The notes below the pieces were generated by a model that was given only the letters and a program-made list of their open reading frames with translations, was not told the origin of the DNA and made no database searches. Positions 25,054 to 35,001 of a stretch of DNA of 64,000 nt are shown here, piece by piece (position 1 is the stretch's first letter; each line of letters begins with the position of its first letter). Source of the DNA: Cetobacterium sp. NK01. Lineage in GTDB: Bacteria; Fusobacteriota; Fusobacteriia; Fusobacteriales; Fusobacteriaceae. The position numbers were made by a program, and so were the translations under genes. Location of the stretch: NCBI RefSeq assembly GCF_024506395.1, contig NZ_JANIBO010000002.1, positions 124,001 through 188,000 on the forward strand, in the 5' to 3' direction.

Positions 25054-26142
25054 ATGAAAAATAAATTACTTATATGCACGCTTTTAGTTTTACTTTTAGC
25101 ATGTGGAAAAGATAAAAATGAAGACAATGCAGGTGACGTTAAATCTGTTGTTTATGAAAAAGTTGAGAAAAAAGATTATGATGTGAAAAGATCATATTCA
25201 GGTACCGTTAATACTGAGGCTTTATCTGATTTAAGTTTCAGAGTTTCAGGAACTATAAATAATCGTATTGCACAACTTGGTGACGTTGTGAAAAAAGGAC
25301 AAATTTTAGCGACATTAGATCCTATTGAATACCAACTTAGTTATCAGCAATCTTTATCTGATTTAGATAAAGGAAATGCAAATCTAGCTGAATCAACAGC
25401 TAATTTTAAAAGATCTGAAGCACTATATTTAGAAAATAGTATTTCTAAAGCTTCTTATGATAGCGCAACTGCAAATTATAAGTCTGCTATTTCATCTGTT
25501 AAAGCTTTAGAAGATGCTGTAAATTTAGCTAAAGTTAAACTTGATTACACTATGCTTGTTGCTCCAAGCGATGGATCTATTGGAGAGGTAAAAAGTGAGG
25601 TTAACCAAACTGTATCTCCAAACACTGTTGTTTTTGTTCTAAATACTTTTGGTGAAAGATATGTGGAGTTCAATGTTTCTCAATCTGTAGTTGGTGATTT
25701 AAATTTAGGAGAGGAAGTAGAAATCGAAATAATTTCTCTTAATAATTTAAAAATTAAAGGAACTATTACAAATATCGGTACTCTTTCTGTTGGATATGGT
25801 GGTACTTACCCTATAAAAGCTAAAATTATAGATCCATTAGATAATGTAAAAGTTGGTATGACAGCTAAAGTTATTGTAACAATAAACAAACCTGAAAAAA
25901 TCATTGCAGTTCCTTTAACTGCTATTTTAACTGCACCAAATGGAGAAAAGTATGTATATGTAGTTCAAAACCTTGAAAATAATGTAGGTGTTGTAAAAAA
26001 GAGAGTTGTTACACTAGGTGATACAACTGAAATCGGTGTTGAAATTTTAAGTGGACTTGAAAATAATGATGTTGTCGTTACAAAAGGAAGTAGCGTTCTT
26101 TTAGAGGATCAAAAGGTTTCTCTTTTAAAAGGGGCTGAATAG
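25054..26142 (+). CDS. RND efflux periplasmic adaptor lipoprotein
   Basis: The 362-residue membrane-fusion protein is a lipoprotein: the N-terminus MKNKLLICTLLVLLLACGKD has lipobox LLAC with acylated Cys at 17. Domain order is typical: barrel-sandwich (FRVSGTINNRIAQLGDVVKKGQILATLDP), alpha-hairpin coiled coil (about 90-155), second lipoyl half (LDYTMLVAPSDGSIGEV), beta-barrel, and membrane-proximal domain (VAVPLTAILTAPNGEKYVYVV-like). It links the RND pump to TolC and is probably anchored in the outer leaflet of the inner membrane. Confidence 0.92.
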   Translation: MKNKLLICTLLVLLLACGKDKNEDNAGDVKSVVYEKVEKKDYDVKRSYSGTVNTEALSDLSFRVSGTINNRIAQLGDVVKKGQILATLDPIEYQLSYQQSLSDLDKGNANLAESTANFKRSEALYLENSISKASYDSATANYKSAISSVKALEDAVNLAKVKLDYTMLVAPSDGSIGEVKSEVNQTVSPNTVVFVLNTFGERYVEFNVSQSVVGDLNLGEEVEIEIISLNNLKIKGTITNIGTLSVGYGGTYPIKAKIIDPLDNVKVGMTAKVIVTINKPEKIIAVPLTAILTAPNGEKYVYVVQNLENNVGVVKKRVVTLGDTTEIGVEILSGLENNDVVVTKGSSVLLEDQKVSLLKGAE

Positions 26143-26144
26143 TT

Positions 26145-29100
26145 ATGAAGTTAACCGAATTAGCAATTAAGAATAAAGTTACTACCTATTTTTTAATAGT
26201 AATCCTGCTTATTGGTGGATATCTATCTTACGACAAATCAGAGAAAGCTCAAGATCCTGGTTTTACAATAAAAGTAGCTCTTATTACAACAAATTGGCCT
26301 GGTGCTACAGCTAAGCAGATGGCTGATTTAGTTAGTAAAAGAATTGCCGACCAAGTTCAAAATATGGATTCGTTATGGTATGTTAATTCCACTAATACAG
26401 ATGGACAATCTAATGTGTATGTTAATATCAAAGCTGAATATAAAGATATTCAGCCTGTTTGGACAGAGCTGAGAAATAGAATTAATACATTTGTTGTTCC
26501 AAATCTTCCTCAAGGAGTTCAGGCTCCTCAAATAAACACCTTCTATGGTGATATTTATGGAACTCTTCTTGCTATTGGGGGAGATGGATACACTTATGAG
26601 GAGCTTTATAAAACTGCATACCAATTAAAAGAAGTTTTATTGTTTAATGTTCCTCAAATTGGAAGTATTGATATTTCTGGTATTCAAAACGAAACTATCT
26701 ATATTGATGTAGATAACAAACTTTTATCTCAATCTGGTATAACTTTAGAAAATATAATAAATACTTTAAATAAATCTAATGTTATTATTAAGGGTGGTAA
26801 TATTGTTATTGAAGATAATAGACTTAAAGTTTCTCCAAGTGGTAACTTTAAAAGTATTGATGACATTAAAAATACTATTATTACTAGTCCTAATGGAAAT
26901 TCAAGTATTTATTTAAGTGAGATAGCTAATGTCTATAAAGGCTACCAAGAACCATCTCCTTACTCTATTGATTTTAATGGTAATAAATCTTTAGTTTTAG
27001 GAATATCTTTAGGAGCTGGAGAAGACGTTTTATTAATGGGAAAAGGAATTCAAAAAACTCTAAAAGAGTATAGAGATGCTTTACCAATAGGTTTAGAAGT
27101 TGGAGAGATCTATTATCTTCCAGATTTAGTTCAAACAAATGTAACTGCATTTATTGTTAACCTTTTCCAAGCTGTTACTACAATTATTTTAGTTATGCTT
27201 ATTTTCTTAGGGTTACGTTCTGGATTAATTGTTGCTGCTTTAACACCTACTTCTATAGCCTTTACACTTATTGGACTTTATTGGTTCGGCTATGGAATAA
27301 ACCAAATAACTCTAGCAGGACTTATAATTGCTTTAGGAATGCTTGTTGACAACGCTGTTGTTATGTCTGAAAATATAACTGTATTATTAGAAGAGGGACA
27401 AAGTAGAATGGATGCTTGTTTAGAGTCTTCTAAAACACTTGCAATTCCATTATTTGTAAGTTCTCTTACAACAATTATGGCATTCTCACCTATAATTTTA
27501 AATAAACAAAATATGGGTGAATATGTTGGACCACTTACTATTGTTGTTATGTTTGCTCTTATGAGTTCATGGTTAATAAACCAAACGTTTATTCCTTTAC
27601 TATGTTATGATTTTATAAAATTAAAACCTGGTGAAAAACAAAATTTAAATAGTAAACCTTATACAATGTATAGAGAAATTTTAATATTAGTTTTAAAACA
27701 TAAAAAAGTTACTGTTATTGGAACAGCCATATCTTTTATCTTTGGGCTTTGGTTACTTGGTCTTGCACCGGCTAACTTTATGCCAGCTTCAACTGACCCA
27801 GTTATGTCAACATATATAAGTTTACCTAAGGGAACTGATATTAATTACACAAGAGAGGTTGTTGAAGATTTAAATAAATTTATTGCAAAGAATTACAGTA
27901 CTGGTCCTCAAGAACCACTTCCACCTGGACTTTGGGATTATCTTACAACTGGTGGAACAACAAAAACATATGAAAAAGCCGGTGTTTTAAGCTGGGGGTC
28001 ATTTATTGGAGGAGGTGCTCCTAGATTCTCTACTGGATATTCACCACAGACTCAACTACCTGAATATGCTTACATTATGTATAATCTAACAGATTATAAA
28101 TTAATACCAAAATTAAGCAAAGAGATTAACGAGTATCTTTTAAATAAGTATCCTGATATGGACGTTGTATCTAAAGGATTAGGAAGTGGAGTATCTCTTG
28201 CTAAAGATTTAGGATATGTTTTTGCATCTCGTGATATAGATCTGTTAAAAAAAGTTTCTGAAGAAGTAAAAACTAAATTAACCTCTTTAAAAGGAGCTTA
28301 TGCTGTTTCAGACAACTGGGGTATTGAAGTTCCTGAAATTTTTATAGAAGTTAATACTGAAAAAGCTCAAATGGCAGGATTTAACAATGAAACTGTTGGA
28401 ACTTATTTACAATATGTTCTTCAAGGTTATAACGCAAGTGTTTATAGAAACTTTGAAGCTCCACCACAAAGTACAATTATTCCAATAGTTTTAAGAGCTA
28501 CTAATGAGTATAAAAATGATTTAAATTCAATTGAATCAATTGAATTAATTAACTCACAAGGCCAAGCAGTTCCTTTAAAACAAATTGCAAACATAACACT
28601 AAATTATTCTAATAGTCTAGTTGCTACAAGAAATATGGCATATTCAATTGAAATTGATGCTGCAATTAGAGACTTTACTACTCCATTAGAAGTTAATAAA
28701 CAATTTATGCCTTGGTTAAATGAAAAATTAAAAGAATGGGGTCCAAGTGTTAAATATTATTCATCTGGTATTATGCAAACATCTGATGAGAACCAACAAG
28801 CTTTATTCCAACAAGTTCCAATAGCAATTTTAGGTATGTTTTTCCTTGTAGTTGCTCAGTTTAACTCTATGAAAAAAGGACTTACTATTATGTTAGTAAT
28901 TCCACTTTCTATATTAGGAGTTGCAATTGGTTTACTAATTACAAATACAGATCTTGGATTTATGGCAATGATTGGTATTATATCTCTTGCTGGAGTTGTT
29001 CTTAACCATGCTATCATTCTGGTCGATAAGATGACCATTGAAAAAGATGTTTTAAAACGTACAGATCAAGATGCAGTTGTGTTTGGTTGTCAATCAAGAC

Positions 29101-29345
29101 TTAGACCTATTTTCCTAACTGTTGCAACAACATTAGTTGGTCTATTACCTCTATACTTCTTCGGTGGACCATTATTCCAACCAGTTGCTGTTGTTCTTAT
29201 ATTTGGTCTTGTTACAGATACAGTTTTAGCTCTTGGAGTTATTCCTGTTATATATGCACTTTTCTATAAAATAAACTTCTCTGATTACACATATGATGAG
29301 CGTCGTTTAATAGAAAATACTCCAAGTGATACGAAAAATAATTAA
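26145..29345 (+). CDS. RND-family multidrug efflux transporter
   Basis: This 1066-residue inner-membrane pump has duplicated six-helix halves and two large periplasmic loops. It contains the conserved TM4 motif ALGMLVDNAVVMSENI, which carries one Asp plus Asn where AcrB has Asp-Asp. The TM10 counterpart is IISLAGVVLNHAIILVDKM, without the AcrB Lys. This DN arrangement recurs in RND pumps outside the AcrB group, so proton coupling is probably intact but organised differently. With the upstream adaptor and TolC protein it forms a complete tripartite exporter. Substrates cannot be predicted. A strong terminator follows. Confidence 0.93.
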   Translation: MKLTELAIKNKVTTYFLIVILLIGGYLSYDKSEKAQDPGFTIKVALITTNWPGATAKQMADLVSKRIADQVQNMDSLWYVNSTNTDGQSNVYVNIKAEYKDIQPVWTELRNRINTFVVPNLPQGVQAPQINTFYGDIYGTLLAIGGDGYTYEELYKTAYQLKEVLLFNVPQIGSIDISGIQNETIYIDVDNKLLSQSGITLENIINTLNKSNVIIKGGNIVIEDNRLKVSPSGNFKSIDDIKNTIITSPNGNSSIYLSEIANVYKGYQEPSPYSIDFNGNKSLVLGISLGAGEDVLLMGKGIQKTLKEYRDALPIGLEVGEIYYLPDLVQTNVTAFIVNLFQAVTTIILVMLIFLGLRSGLIVAALTPTSIAFTLIGLYWFGYGINQITLAGLIIALGMLVDNAVVMSENITVLLEEGQSRMDACLESSKTLAIPLFVSSLTTIMAFSPIILNKQNMGEYVGPLTIVVMFALMSSWLINQTFIPLLCYDFIKLKPGEKQNLNSKPYTMYREILILVLKHKKVTVIGTAISFIFGLWLLGLAPANFMPASTDPVMSTYISLPKGTDINYTREVVEDLNKFIAKNYSTGPQEPLPPGLWDYLTTGGTTKTYEKAGVLSWGSFIGGGAPRFSTGYSPQTQLPEYAYIMYNLTDYKLIPKLSKEINEYLLNKYPDMDVVSKGLGSGVSLAKDLGYVFASRDIDLLKKVSEEVKTKLTSLKGAYAVSDNWGIEVPEIFIEVNTEKAQMAGFNNETVGTYLQYVLQGYNASVYRNFEAPPQSTIIPIVLRATNEYKNDLNSIESIELINSQGQAVPLKQIANITLNYSNSLVATRNMAYSIEIDAAIRDFTTPLEVNKQFMPWLNEKLKEWGPSVKYYSSGIMQTSDENQQALFQQVPIAILGMFFLVVAQFNSMKKGLTIMLVIPLSILGVAIGLLITNTDLGFMAMIGIISLAGVVLNHAIILVDKMTIEKDVLKRTDQDAVVFGCQSRLRPIFLTVATTLVGLLPLYFFGGPLFQPVAVVLIFGLVTDTVLALGVIPVIYALFYKINFSDYTYDERRLIENTPSDTKNN

Positions 29346-29352
29346 AAAAAAG

Positions 29353-29383
29353 GTCCAGTTTAAGCTAAACTGGACTTTTTTTT
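29353..29383 (+). terminator. Terminator of the RND efflux operon
   Basis: GTCCAGTTTA (29353-29362) pairs with TAAACTGGAC (29366-29375) around AGC, followed by eight T residues. Confidence 0.92.
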
Positions 29384-29480
29384 ATCCAAAATATTTTTTG
29401 CTCCAAATTAATCTTTACTATATTAAATCTTTAGTGTAGGATTTAATCTGTTTTATAACTTTAATTTTAAGGAGGATTTA

Positions 29481-30467
29481 ATGAAGCTAATTTGTTTTGG
29501 AGTTAGAAAAGTGGAACGTGATTTTTTCATAAATTTAAATAGATTTGGGTATGAATTAACTTTAGTTGAAGAGTTATTAAATGATGATAATATAAATTTA
29601 GTAGAGAATCATGAAGCAATAATGTTAAGAGCAAATTGTCCTGCTAATAAAAAAAATTTAGAACTCTTCAAAAAATATGGAATCAAATATATTTTAACTA
29701 GAACTGTAGGTTATAATCATATTGACTTAGATGCATCTAGAGAACTGGGATTTAAAGTGGCTAGAGTTCCCACATACTCACCAAACGCTATTGGAGAACT
29801 AGTGATTACCTTTGCTATGAATTTAGTTAGAAAAGGGGTTTATATGATTAATAGAAGCTTACAGAAGAATTTTATAGTGGATGAGTTTATGTTTAGTAGA
29901 GAAATACGAAATTTAACTGTTGGTATAATTGGTACTGGTAAAATTGGTCTTACGACTGCTAAACTTTTTAAAGGTCTTGGATCTAATATTATTGCATATG
30001 ATGTTTATAAAAATGAATCTGCCAAAGAATTTTTAGAATATGTTTCATTAGATGAATTAATTAAAACTTCTGATATTATAAGCTTACATTGTCCATATAT
30101 AAAAGGTGTTAACGACAATTTAATTGATGATGATTTTATTAATAAAGCTAAAGATGATGTTATCATAATAAATACTGCTAGAGGAGAGCTTCAAGATGTC
30201 GAAGCTGTTATAAGAGGATTAGAAAATGGTAAAGTCGGTGGCTTTGCAACAGATGTGTTCTCTAATGAAAAAGAGTTTTTCTTTAAAGATATGAGAAATA
30301 AAACAATTGATGAAAATATTGAGAAGCTTTTAAACCTTTATCCAAAAGTATTGATTACACCTCATATAGGCTCTTACACTGATGAAGCATTAACAAATAT
30401 GATTGAAATTTCTTATGAAAATCTTAAAGAGTTTATTGAAACAGGCTTTTGTGAAAATCAACTTTAA
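29481..30467 (+). CDS. D-lactate dehydrogenase-like D-2-hydroxyacid dehydrogenase
   Basis: The 328-residue NAD-dependent enzyme interconverts a 2-oxoacid and D-2-hydroxyacid, most likely pyruvate and D-lactate. It has the Rossmann motif GTGKIG, the substrate Arg in NTARGELQDVE, an acid-base His in TPHIGSYTDEA, and the VGYNHIDLDAS segment typical of the LdhA/HicDH group. The expected length for the family is about 330. It is monocistronic, with AAGGAGG before the ATG. Alternative substrates such as 2-oxoisocaproate are possible. Confidence 0.87.
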   Translation: MKLICFGVRKVERDFFINLNRFGYELTLVEELLNDDNINLVENHEAIMLRANCPANKKNLELFKKYGIKYILTRTVGYNHIDLDASRELGFKVARVPTYSPNAIGELVITFAMNLVRKGVYMINRSLQKNFIVDEFMFSREIRNLTVGIIGTGKIGLTTAKLFKGLGSNIIAYDVYKNESAKEFLEYVSLDELIKTSDIISLHCPYIKGVNDNLIDDDFINKAKDDVIIINTARGELQDVEAVIRGLENGKVGGFATDVFSNEKEFFFKDMRNKTIDENIEKLLNLYPKVLITPHIGSYTDEALTNMIEISYENLKEFIETGFCENQL

Positions 30468-30477
30468 TAAATTAATA

Positions 30478-30509
30478 ATAAAAGCTACGAAAATTCGTAG
30501 CTTTTGTTT
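30478..30509. terminator. Bidirectional terminator
   Basis: AAAAGCTACGA and TCGTAGCTTTT form a perfect stem with A/T-rich flanks. It lies between the convergent dehydrogenase and PBP4 genes. Confidence 0.9.
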
Positions 30510-31989
30510 AAAATATACTATTTAAAAGATTTTCCATTTTTTTTCTCAATTGACTTCTTTCCCCATTCCAATGATTTACCACAATTGCAAAAGCATAAGT
30601 TTTTCCATTCTTTTCTACATATCCCGCATATGATTGAATTCCACTCATACTTCCACTTTTTACTTTAACTTTTCCTTCCAATGGAGTATTTTTTAAAAAT
30701 ACTGCCACTGTTCCATCTTTTCCAGCTACAGGCAACAGTCCTTCTAAATTATTCTTAGAGTAAACTAAAATATCTACTAGAAGCTTGGATGAAATAGTAT
30801 TTCCTCTTGATAATCCACTTCCATCTCTCAATGTTAGTGAATGTATATCTATTCCTTTTTCTTCCCAGAATTTCTCTATATTTATACCTTTTGTTTTTTC
30901 TATTAATTGGTATAAATGCTCTGTATAATGGTTATCACTTCTTGTTAATAAAATTTTTACAATTTCAGCTATAGTAGGGGATTTAGTTATAGCTATTATT
31001 TTGGGATTTTGTGGTCTTTGTGCTGTTAATCTTGCTGTTTTTACAGTTCCATTAAGTTTTATATTATCTCTTTTTAGATAGTATGAAAAGTATTGTCCTA
31101 AAAACAATCCTGGATCTGGAATATCACTTTGAATTGTTAGACCATTTTTACTTTGGGGAACTACACCAAAAATTCTTCTTTTATTTTCTAAAGGAACTCC
31201 TCTTACATAAATATCTTTTTTTCCACCTGGCATCACTAAACTCTGATTATCAAAAACTAAGTCTTTTATTTCAGGTTTAGTTTTTATTACTTCAGGTTTT
31301 TTACCTGAAACCCCTGTATTTAAATATAAAGTATATATATTGTCAAATACACTTATTCCATAAGTTCCTTGACCATAGTTAGTCCCCATATCTTCCCAAA
31401 GCCATTTTCCTGATATACCTTCATAACCAAATAGATCATCTAAAACAATTATATCTCCATTTATAGATTTTATACCTGCTTTTTTTACTTTTTCTGTCCA
31501 ATCTCTTAAAAATTCTTCTCTATTTATAGAAATTCCATCAGAACCTAAAGTAGGGTCCCCTCCCCCTTGGATATATATATTTCCTGTTAAAACACCATTG
31601 ACAATTTTTCCATCATATAAAACTTTTGTTTCTAAAACTGTATCTACTCCTAATACCTCTAATGCAGTAGCCGAAGTCAATATTTTTAAAACAGATGCTG
31701 GAACCAGTGCACTTTCCTCTCTATAACTATCAATAACCTTACCTGTTTGAGTATCTATTGCATAAAAACTTAGGTTTCCATGCTCTAAAACTTTTGAGTT
31801 TACAAATTCGTCAATAGCTTTAGATTTTTTATTTGTTGAGATTACTATAGGAATAATTGGTTCTTGTTCATCTTTTTCAACTGAAGTTATTTTAACTTGA
31901 TGGACTTCTTTATTATTTATCTCTTCTACATTACTACAACTTATCAATAAAGTTGTAGCTAATAATAAACAAATATATTTTCTTTTCAT
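30508..31989 (-). CDS. dacB: D-alanyl-D-alanine carboxypeptidase/endopeptidase, PBP4-type lipoprotein
   Basis: The 493-residue class C penicillin-binding protein trims or cleaves peptidoglycan crosslinks in the periplasm. The N-terminus (MKRKYICLLLATTLLISCSN) has a lipobox LISC, so it is probably a lipoprotein, unlike soluble E. coli DacB. Active-site motifs are SVLK (SxxK, with the nucleophile Ser in PASVLKILTSA), SDN in TRSDNHYTEHL, and KSGS where KTG is usual. The ATG at 31989 is chosen over a GTG one codon upstream. Either start keeps GAGGTGG as ribosome binding site. It is monocistronic. Confidence 0.88.
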   Translation of the reverse strand: MKRKYICLLLATTLLISCSNVEEINNKEVHQVKITSVEKDEQEPIIPIVISTNKKSKAIDEFVNSKVLEHGNLSFYAIDTQTGKVIDSYREESALVPASVLKILTSATALEVLGVDTVLETKVLYDGKIVNGVLTGNIYIQGGGDPTLGSDGISINREEFLRDWTEKVKKAGIKSINGDIIVLDDLFGYEGISGKWLWEDMGTNYGQGTYGISVFDNIYTLYLNTGVSGKKPEVIKTKPEIKDLVFDNQSLVMPGGKKDIYVRGVPLENKRRIFGVVPQSKNGLTIQSDIPDPGLFLGQYFSYYLKRDNIKLNGTVKTARLTAQRPQNPKIIAITKSPTIAEIVKILLTRSDNHYTEHLYQLIEKTKGINIEKFWEEKGIDIHSLTLRDGSGLSRGNTISSKLLVDILVYSKNNLEGLLPVAGKDGTVAVFLKNTPLEGKVKVKSGSMSGIQSYAGYVEKNGKTYAFAIVVNHWNGERSQLRKKMENLLNSIF

Positions 31990-32082
31990 CACACCACCTC
32001 TTATAAGACTTTTTTATATCCTACATCATTTAAAGATTTTTTTAAAGTTTTTTTCTAATTAATTATTTTTTTGAACAACATA

Positions 32083-32118
32083 AAAAAAGCTTAGAAAAAA
32101 TCTAAGCTTTTGATTTTA
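32083..32118 (-). terminator. Terminator of sstT
   Basis: AAAAGCTTAGA and TCTAAGCTTTT pair around a six-base A-rich loop. Read on the minus strand the stem is followed by a T tract. Confidence 0.87.
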
Positions 32119-33351
32119 TACTTTGCTAACCTCTACTTCTCTTCCCTCTTTTCTCCACTGTGAATATTCTGCAATACTTGTAAATAAAACATCTGTAGAT
32201 GAGTTTAAAGCTGTTTCACACGAATCTTGAAGAACTCCTATAACAAACCCTACTCCAACAACTTGCATTGCAACATCATTAGATATCCCAAACAAGCTAC
32301 ATGCTAGTGGAATTAAGAGTAATGATCCTCCAGCTACACCTGAAGCTCCACAAGCACTTACAGCTGAAAGAACACTTAGAACAATTGCTGAAAAGAAATC
32401 TACTTGAATTCCTAAAGTATGTGCTGCACTTAAAGCAAAGACAGATATTGTAACTGCTGCTCCTGCCATATTTATTGTTGCTCCAAGAGGAATAGAAACT
32501 GAATACATATCCTTTTCTAAACCTAGCTTCTCACAAAGATTCATATTTACCGGAATATTCGCTGCTGAACTTCTTGTAAAAAATGCAGTTAATCCACTTT
32601 CTTTCAAACATGTAAATACTAATGGATATGGATTTTTTTGAATCATTATAAAAGCTATTATTGGATTAATTATAAGAGCTACTGTTGCCATGCATCCTAG
32701 AAGTAAAAGTAAAATCTTTCCATATGATAGTAATCCACTTCCACCACTAGCTTCTATTGAACTAAATATTAATCCCATAACACCAAATGGAGTAAACTCT
32801 ATAATAAGTTTTACAACTTTTAAAAGAGCTTTAGAAATATCAACTACTACCTCTTTTGTTTCTTCTTTAGCTTCTTTCAAAAAGATACCAAATAATGAAC
32901 TCCAAAATAAGATTCCTATATAATTTCCATTAAAAAGGGCTTTTACTGGATTATCTATTAAATTTAAAAGTAAAGTTTTTAAAACTCCAACTATATTTTG
33001 TGGGGCTGACTCCATATTTACATTAGATACAAGGGATAGGGTAACTGGAAATAAAAAACTTCCTATTACTGCAACTAAACTAGCTAAAAAAGTTCCCAAT
33101 AAATATAATATCACTATTGATTTTATATTTGTTTTCTGACCTTTTTTATGCTGAACAATCGCAGATATAACTAGGAAAAATACCAATATTGGAGCAACCG
33201 CTTTTAGAGCACCTACAAATAAATCTCCAAAAATTGTTATCCAACTCATACTATTAGGAGCAATATATGCTAAAGCTACTCCAAATAATAATCCTATAAA
33301 AATTCGTTTTACCAGGCCTAAGCCACACCATACTTTAAATACTTTCTCCAT
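32116..33351 (-). CDS. sstT: Serine/threonine:Na+ symporter SstT
   Basis: The 411-residue dicarboxylate/amino-acid:cation symporter is very close to E. coli SstT over its whole length. Shared segments include [57 protein letters not shown] and [15 protein letters not shown]. It imports L-serine and L-threonine with sodium, fuels commonly fermented by fusobacteria. The ATG at 33351 is preferred to 33360, because the ribosome binding site GGGAG abuts the upstream ATG but is about nine bases from the chosen one. Confidence 0.95.
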   Translation of the reverse strand: MEKVFKVWCGLGLVKRIFIGLLFGVALAYIAPNSMSWITIFGDLFVGALKAVAPILVFFLVISAIVQHKKGQKTNIKSIVILYLLGTFLASLVAVIGSFLFPVTLSLVSNVNMESAPQNIVGVLKTLLLNLIDNPVKALFNGNYIGILFWSSLFGIFLKEAKEETKEVVVDISKALLKVVKLIIEFTPFGVMGLIFSSIEASGGSGLLSYGKILLLLLGCMATVALIINPIIAFIMIQKNPYPLVFTCLKESGLTAFFTRSSAANIPVNMNLCEKLGLEKDMYSVSIPLGATINMAGAAVTISVFALSAAHTLGIQVDFFSAIVLSVLSAVSACGASGVAGGSLLLIPLACSLFGISNDVAMQVVGVGFVIGVLQDSCETALNSSTDVLFTSIAEYSQWRKEGREVEVSKV

Positions 33352-33379
33352 TTTTACCATCTCCCTGTCTTCGTTTTAG

Positions 33380-33391
33380 AAACATATGTTT
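33380..33391. promoter_or_regulatory. 12-bp palindrome downstream of the sstT promoter
   Basis: AAACATATGTTT is a perfect palindrome between the predicted sstT transcription start and the start codon. It could be an operator, but 12-base AT palindromes are common in such sequence. Confidence 0.3.
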
Positions 33392-33404
33392 GTGTATAGG
33401 AGAC

Positions 33405-33433
33405 AATATAGCATATTATTTTTTATAATACAA
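33405..33433 (-). promoter_or_regulatory. Promoter of sstT
   Basis: On the minus strand TTGTAT (33428-33433) and TATATT (33405-33410) are separated by 17 bases. Confidence 0.62.
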
Positions 33434-33505
33434 GTTTTTTTTATAGACATATTTTTTTTTTAAAGTTATACTATCTACAAATGTATATAAATTGGGAGGT
33501 TACAA

Positions 33506-33943
33506 ATGAATGGAAAATTTTTGGTTGTAGACAAATCTATCCTTCCAGATTATCTGGAGAAAGTTATTGAGGTTAGAAACTTACTAGCTGAAGGCAAAGT
33601 CCAAAATGTTAGTGATGCTGTTAAAATTGTTGGAATAAGTCGAAGTACTTATTATAAATATAAAGATTTTGTATTTTTACCATCTGATAATGCTTTGGGA
33701 AAAAAAGCTTTAATATCTCTTATGTTAGAACATGAAAAAGGCGCTTTATCTGAAGTTTTAAATTTTTTATCATCGGTTAATTGTAATATAATTACTATTA
33801 ATCAAAATATTCCAATTAATAACGTCGCTTCTGTAGTTATATCTTTTGAGATATCTTCAACTTCTCTTCCTCCAGAAGATGTTGTTCATGAACTAAAAAA
33901 AATTAAATATGTTAAAATGTCTAGACTTCTAGCATTTGAGTAA
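33506..33943 (+). CDS. ACT domain-containing protein, UPF0735/PheB-like
   Basis: This 145-residue protein has a short helical N-terminus with a helix-turn-helix-like region (SDAVKIVGISRSTYYKYKDFVF, about 31-52). An ACT domain (about 68-143: SLMLEHEKGALSEVLNFLSSVNCNIITINQNIPI) follows. The whole chain matches the UPF0735 family, whose ACT domain probably binds an amino acid. It is divergent from sstT, which might hint at serine/threonine sensing, but the function of this family is unknown. A GGGAGG ribosome binding site precedes the ATG. Confidence 0.85.
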   Translation: MNGKFLVVDKSILPDYLEKVIEVRNLLAEGKVQNVSDAVKIVGISRSTYYKYKDFVFLPSDNALGKKALISLMLEHEKGALSEVLNFLSSVNCNIITINQNIPINNVASVVISFEISSTSLPPEDVVHELKKIKYVKMSRLLAFE

Positions 33944-33949
33944 AAACTA

Positions 33950-33990
33950 AAATGTCAACTTTAAGAGAATAATAAAGTTGACATTTTTTC
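33950..33990 (+). terminator. Terminator after the ACT-domain gene
   Basis: AAATGTCAACTTTA and TAAAGTTGACATTT form a 14-bp perfect stem followed by T residues. Its right arm contains the TTGACA used by the next promoter. Confidence 0.9.
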
Positions 33991-34006
33991 AATTCTGTAA
34001 TAATAT
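33978..34006 (+). promoter_or_regulatory. birA promoter overlapping the upstream terminator
   Basis: TTGACA (33978-33983) and TAATAT (34001-34006) are separated by exactly 17 bases. The -35 box is embedded in the 3' arm of the preceding terminator hairpin. No convincing BirA operator was found next to it. Confidence 0.75.
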
Positions 34007-34038
34007 ATATTGAATACTGTATACAATCAGGAGGAAAA

Positions 34039-35001
34039 ATGACTACTAAAGAAAAGATTATCTCTATATTAGAAGAAAATAAAGGTTCTTATCTTTCAGG
34101 AGAAGATATTGGAAACCAATTGAATATCTCTCGTGCAGCAGTTTCAAAAGCTATTAAAGAACTAAAAAATAATGGTTATACAATTGACTCTGTAAATAAA
34201 AAAGGTCACTGTATTCCTCACAAAAGTAATACTTTATCCTTAATAGAAATCAAAAAAAATCTTAAATACAATAATGATATTATTATAATAGATTCTGTTT
34301 TCTCTACTAATTCAGAAGGAAAAAATTATTTAGTAAATAATCCAAAGCATGGAACTGTTATAGTTGCTAATGAGCAAACAAATGGTAGAGGACGAAAAGG
34401 ACGAAGTTTTTTTTCACCTAAAAATACTGGAATATATATGAGTATTATTTTAAAGCCAGAAACTTTACTTTTGGAAAACTCTTTTAAGATAACGATTGCT
34501 GCAGCAGTTGCTGTTTCTAATGCAATTGATGAAATCTGTAATAAAGATACTCAAATAAAATGGGTTAATGATATTTTCTTAAATAATAAAAAAATATGTG
34601 GAATCTTAACAGAAGCTATAACAGATTTTGAAAGTGGCTCTATTGAAAATATCGTTTTAGGAATTGGAGTAAACTTTAATACTTTAAACTTTCCAGAGGA
34701 TCTTTTTCACACTGCTGGATCAATTTTTCTAGAGGATATTACTCCTATTAATAGAAATCAATTAATTTCAAAAATAATAAATAATCTTATGGAGATTATA
34801 GAAAATTTAGATGATTCAGAAATTATTAAAATCTATCGTAAAAAATCATTTTTAATTGGTAGAAATATTATTTATTATGAAAAAAACAGTCCTATTCAAG
34901 GTATTGTTATTGATATTGATGATAATGGACATCTTGTTGTTCAAGATTCCAATAAAATTATAAAATTTTTAAAATCAGGGGAGGTTAATTTTAAATGGTA
35001 G
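34039..35001 (+). CDS. birA: Bifunctional biotin--protein ligase/repressor BirA
   Basis: The 320-residue enzyme activates biotin as biotinyl-AMP and attaches it to carboxylase or decarboxylase subunits. An N-terminal winged helix (about 1-60, with NISRAAVSKAIKELKNNGY) makes it a candidate transcriptional repressor. The catalytic domain has GRGRKG (116-121), IKWVNDIFLNNKKICGILTE and a C-terminal SH3-like domain. The stop codon overlaps the start of the next gene by seven bases, so the symporter is translationally coupled to it. Confidence 0.93.
   Translation: MTTKEKIISILEENKGSYLSGEDIGNQLNISRAAVSKAIKELKNNGYTIDSVNKKGHCIPHKSNTLSLIEIKKNLKYNNDIIIIDSVFSTNSEGKNYLVNNPKHGTVIVANEQTNGRGRKGRSFFSPKNTGIYMSIILKPETLLLENSFKITIAAAVAVSNAIDEICNKDTQIKWVNDIFLNNKKICGILTEAITDFESGSIENIVLGIGVNFNTLNFPEDLFHTAGSIFLEDITPINRNQLISKIINNLMEIIENLDDSEIIKIYRKKSFLIGRNIIYYEKNSPIQGIVIDIDDNGHLVVQDSNKIIKFLKSGEVNFKW

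Noticed and set aside
34007-34038. BirA operator in the birA leader
   Set aside because: Only a short GTATAC palindrome is present. The long spaced inverted repeat expected for BirA is missing.
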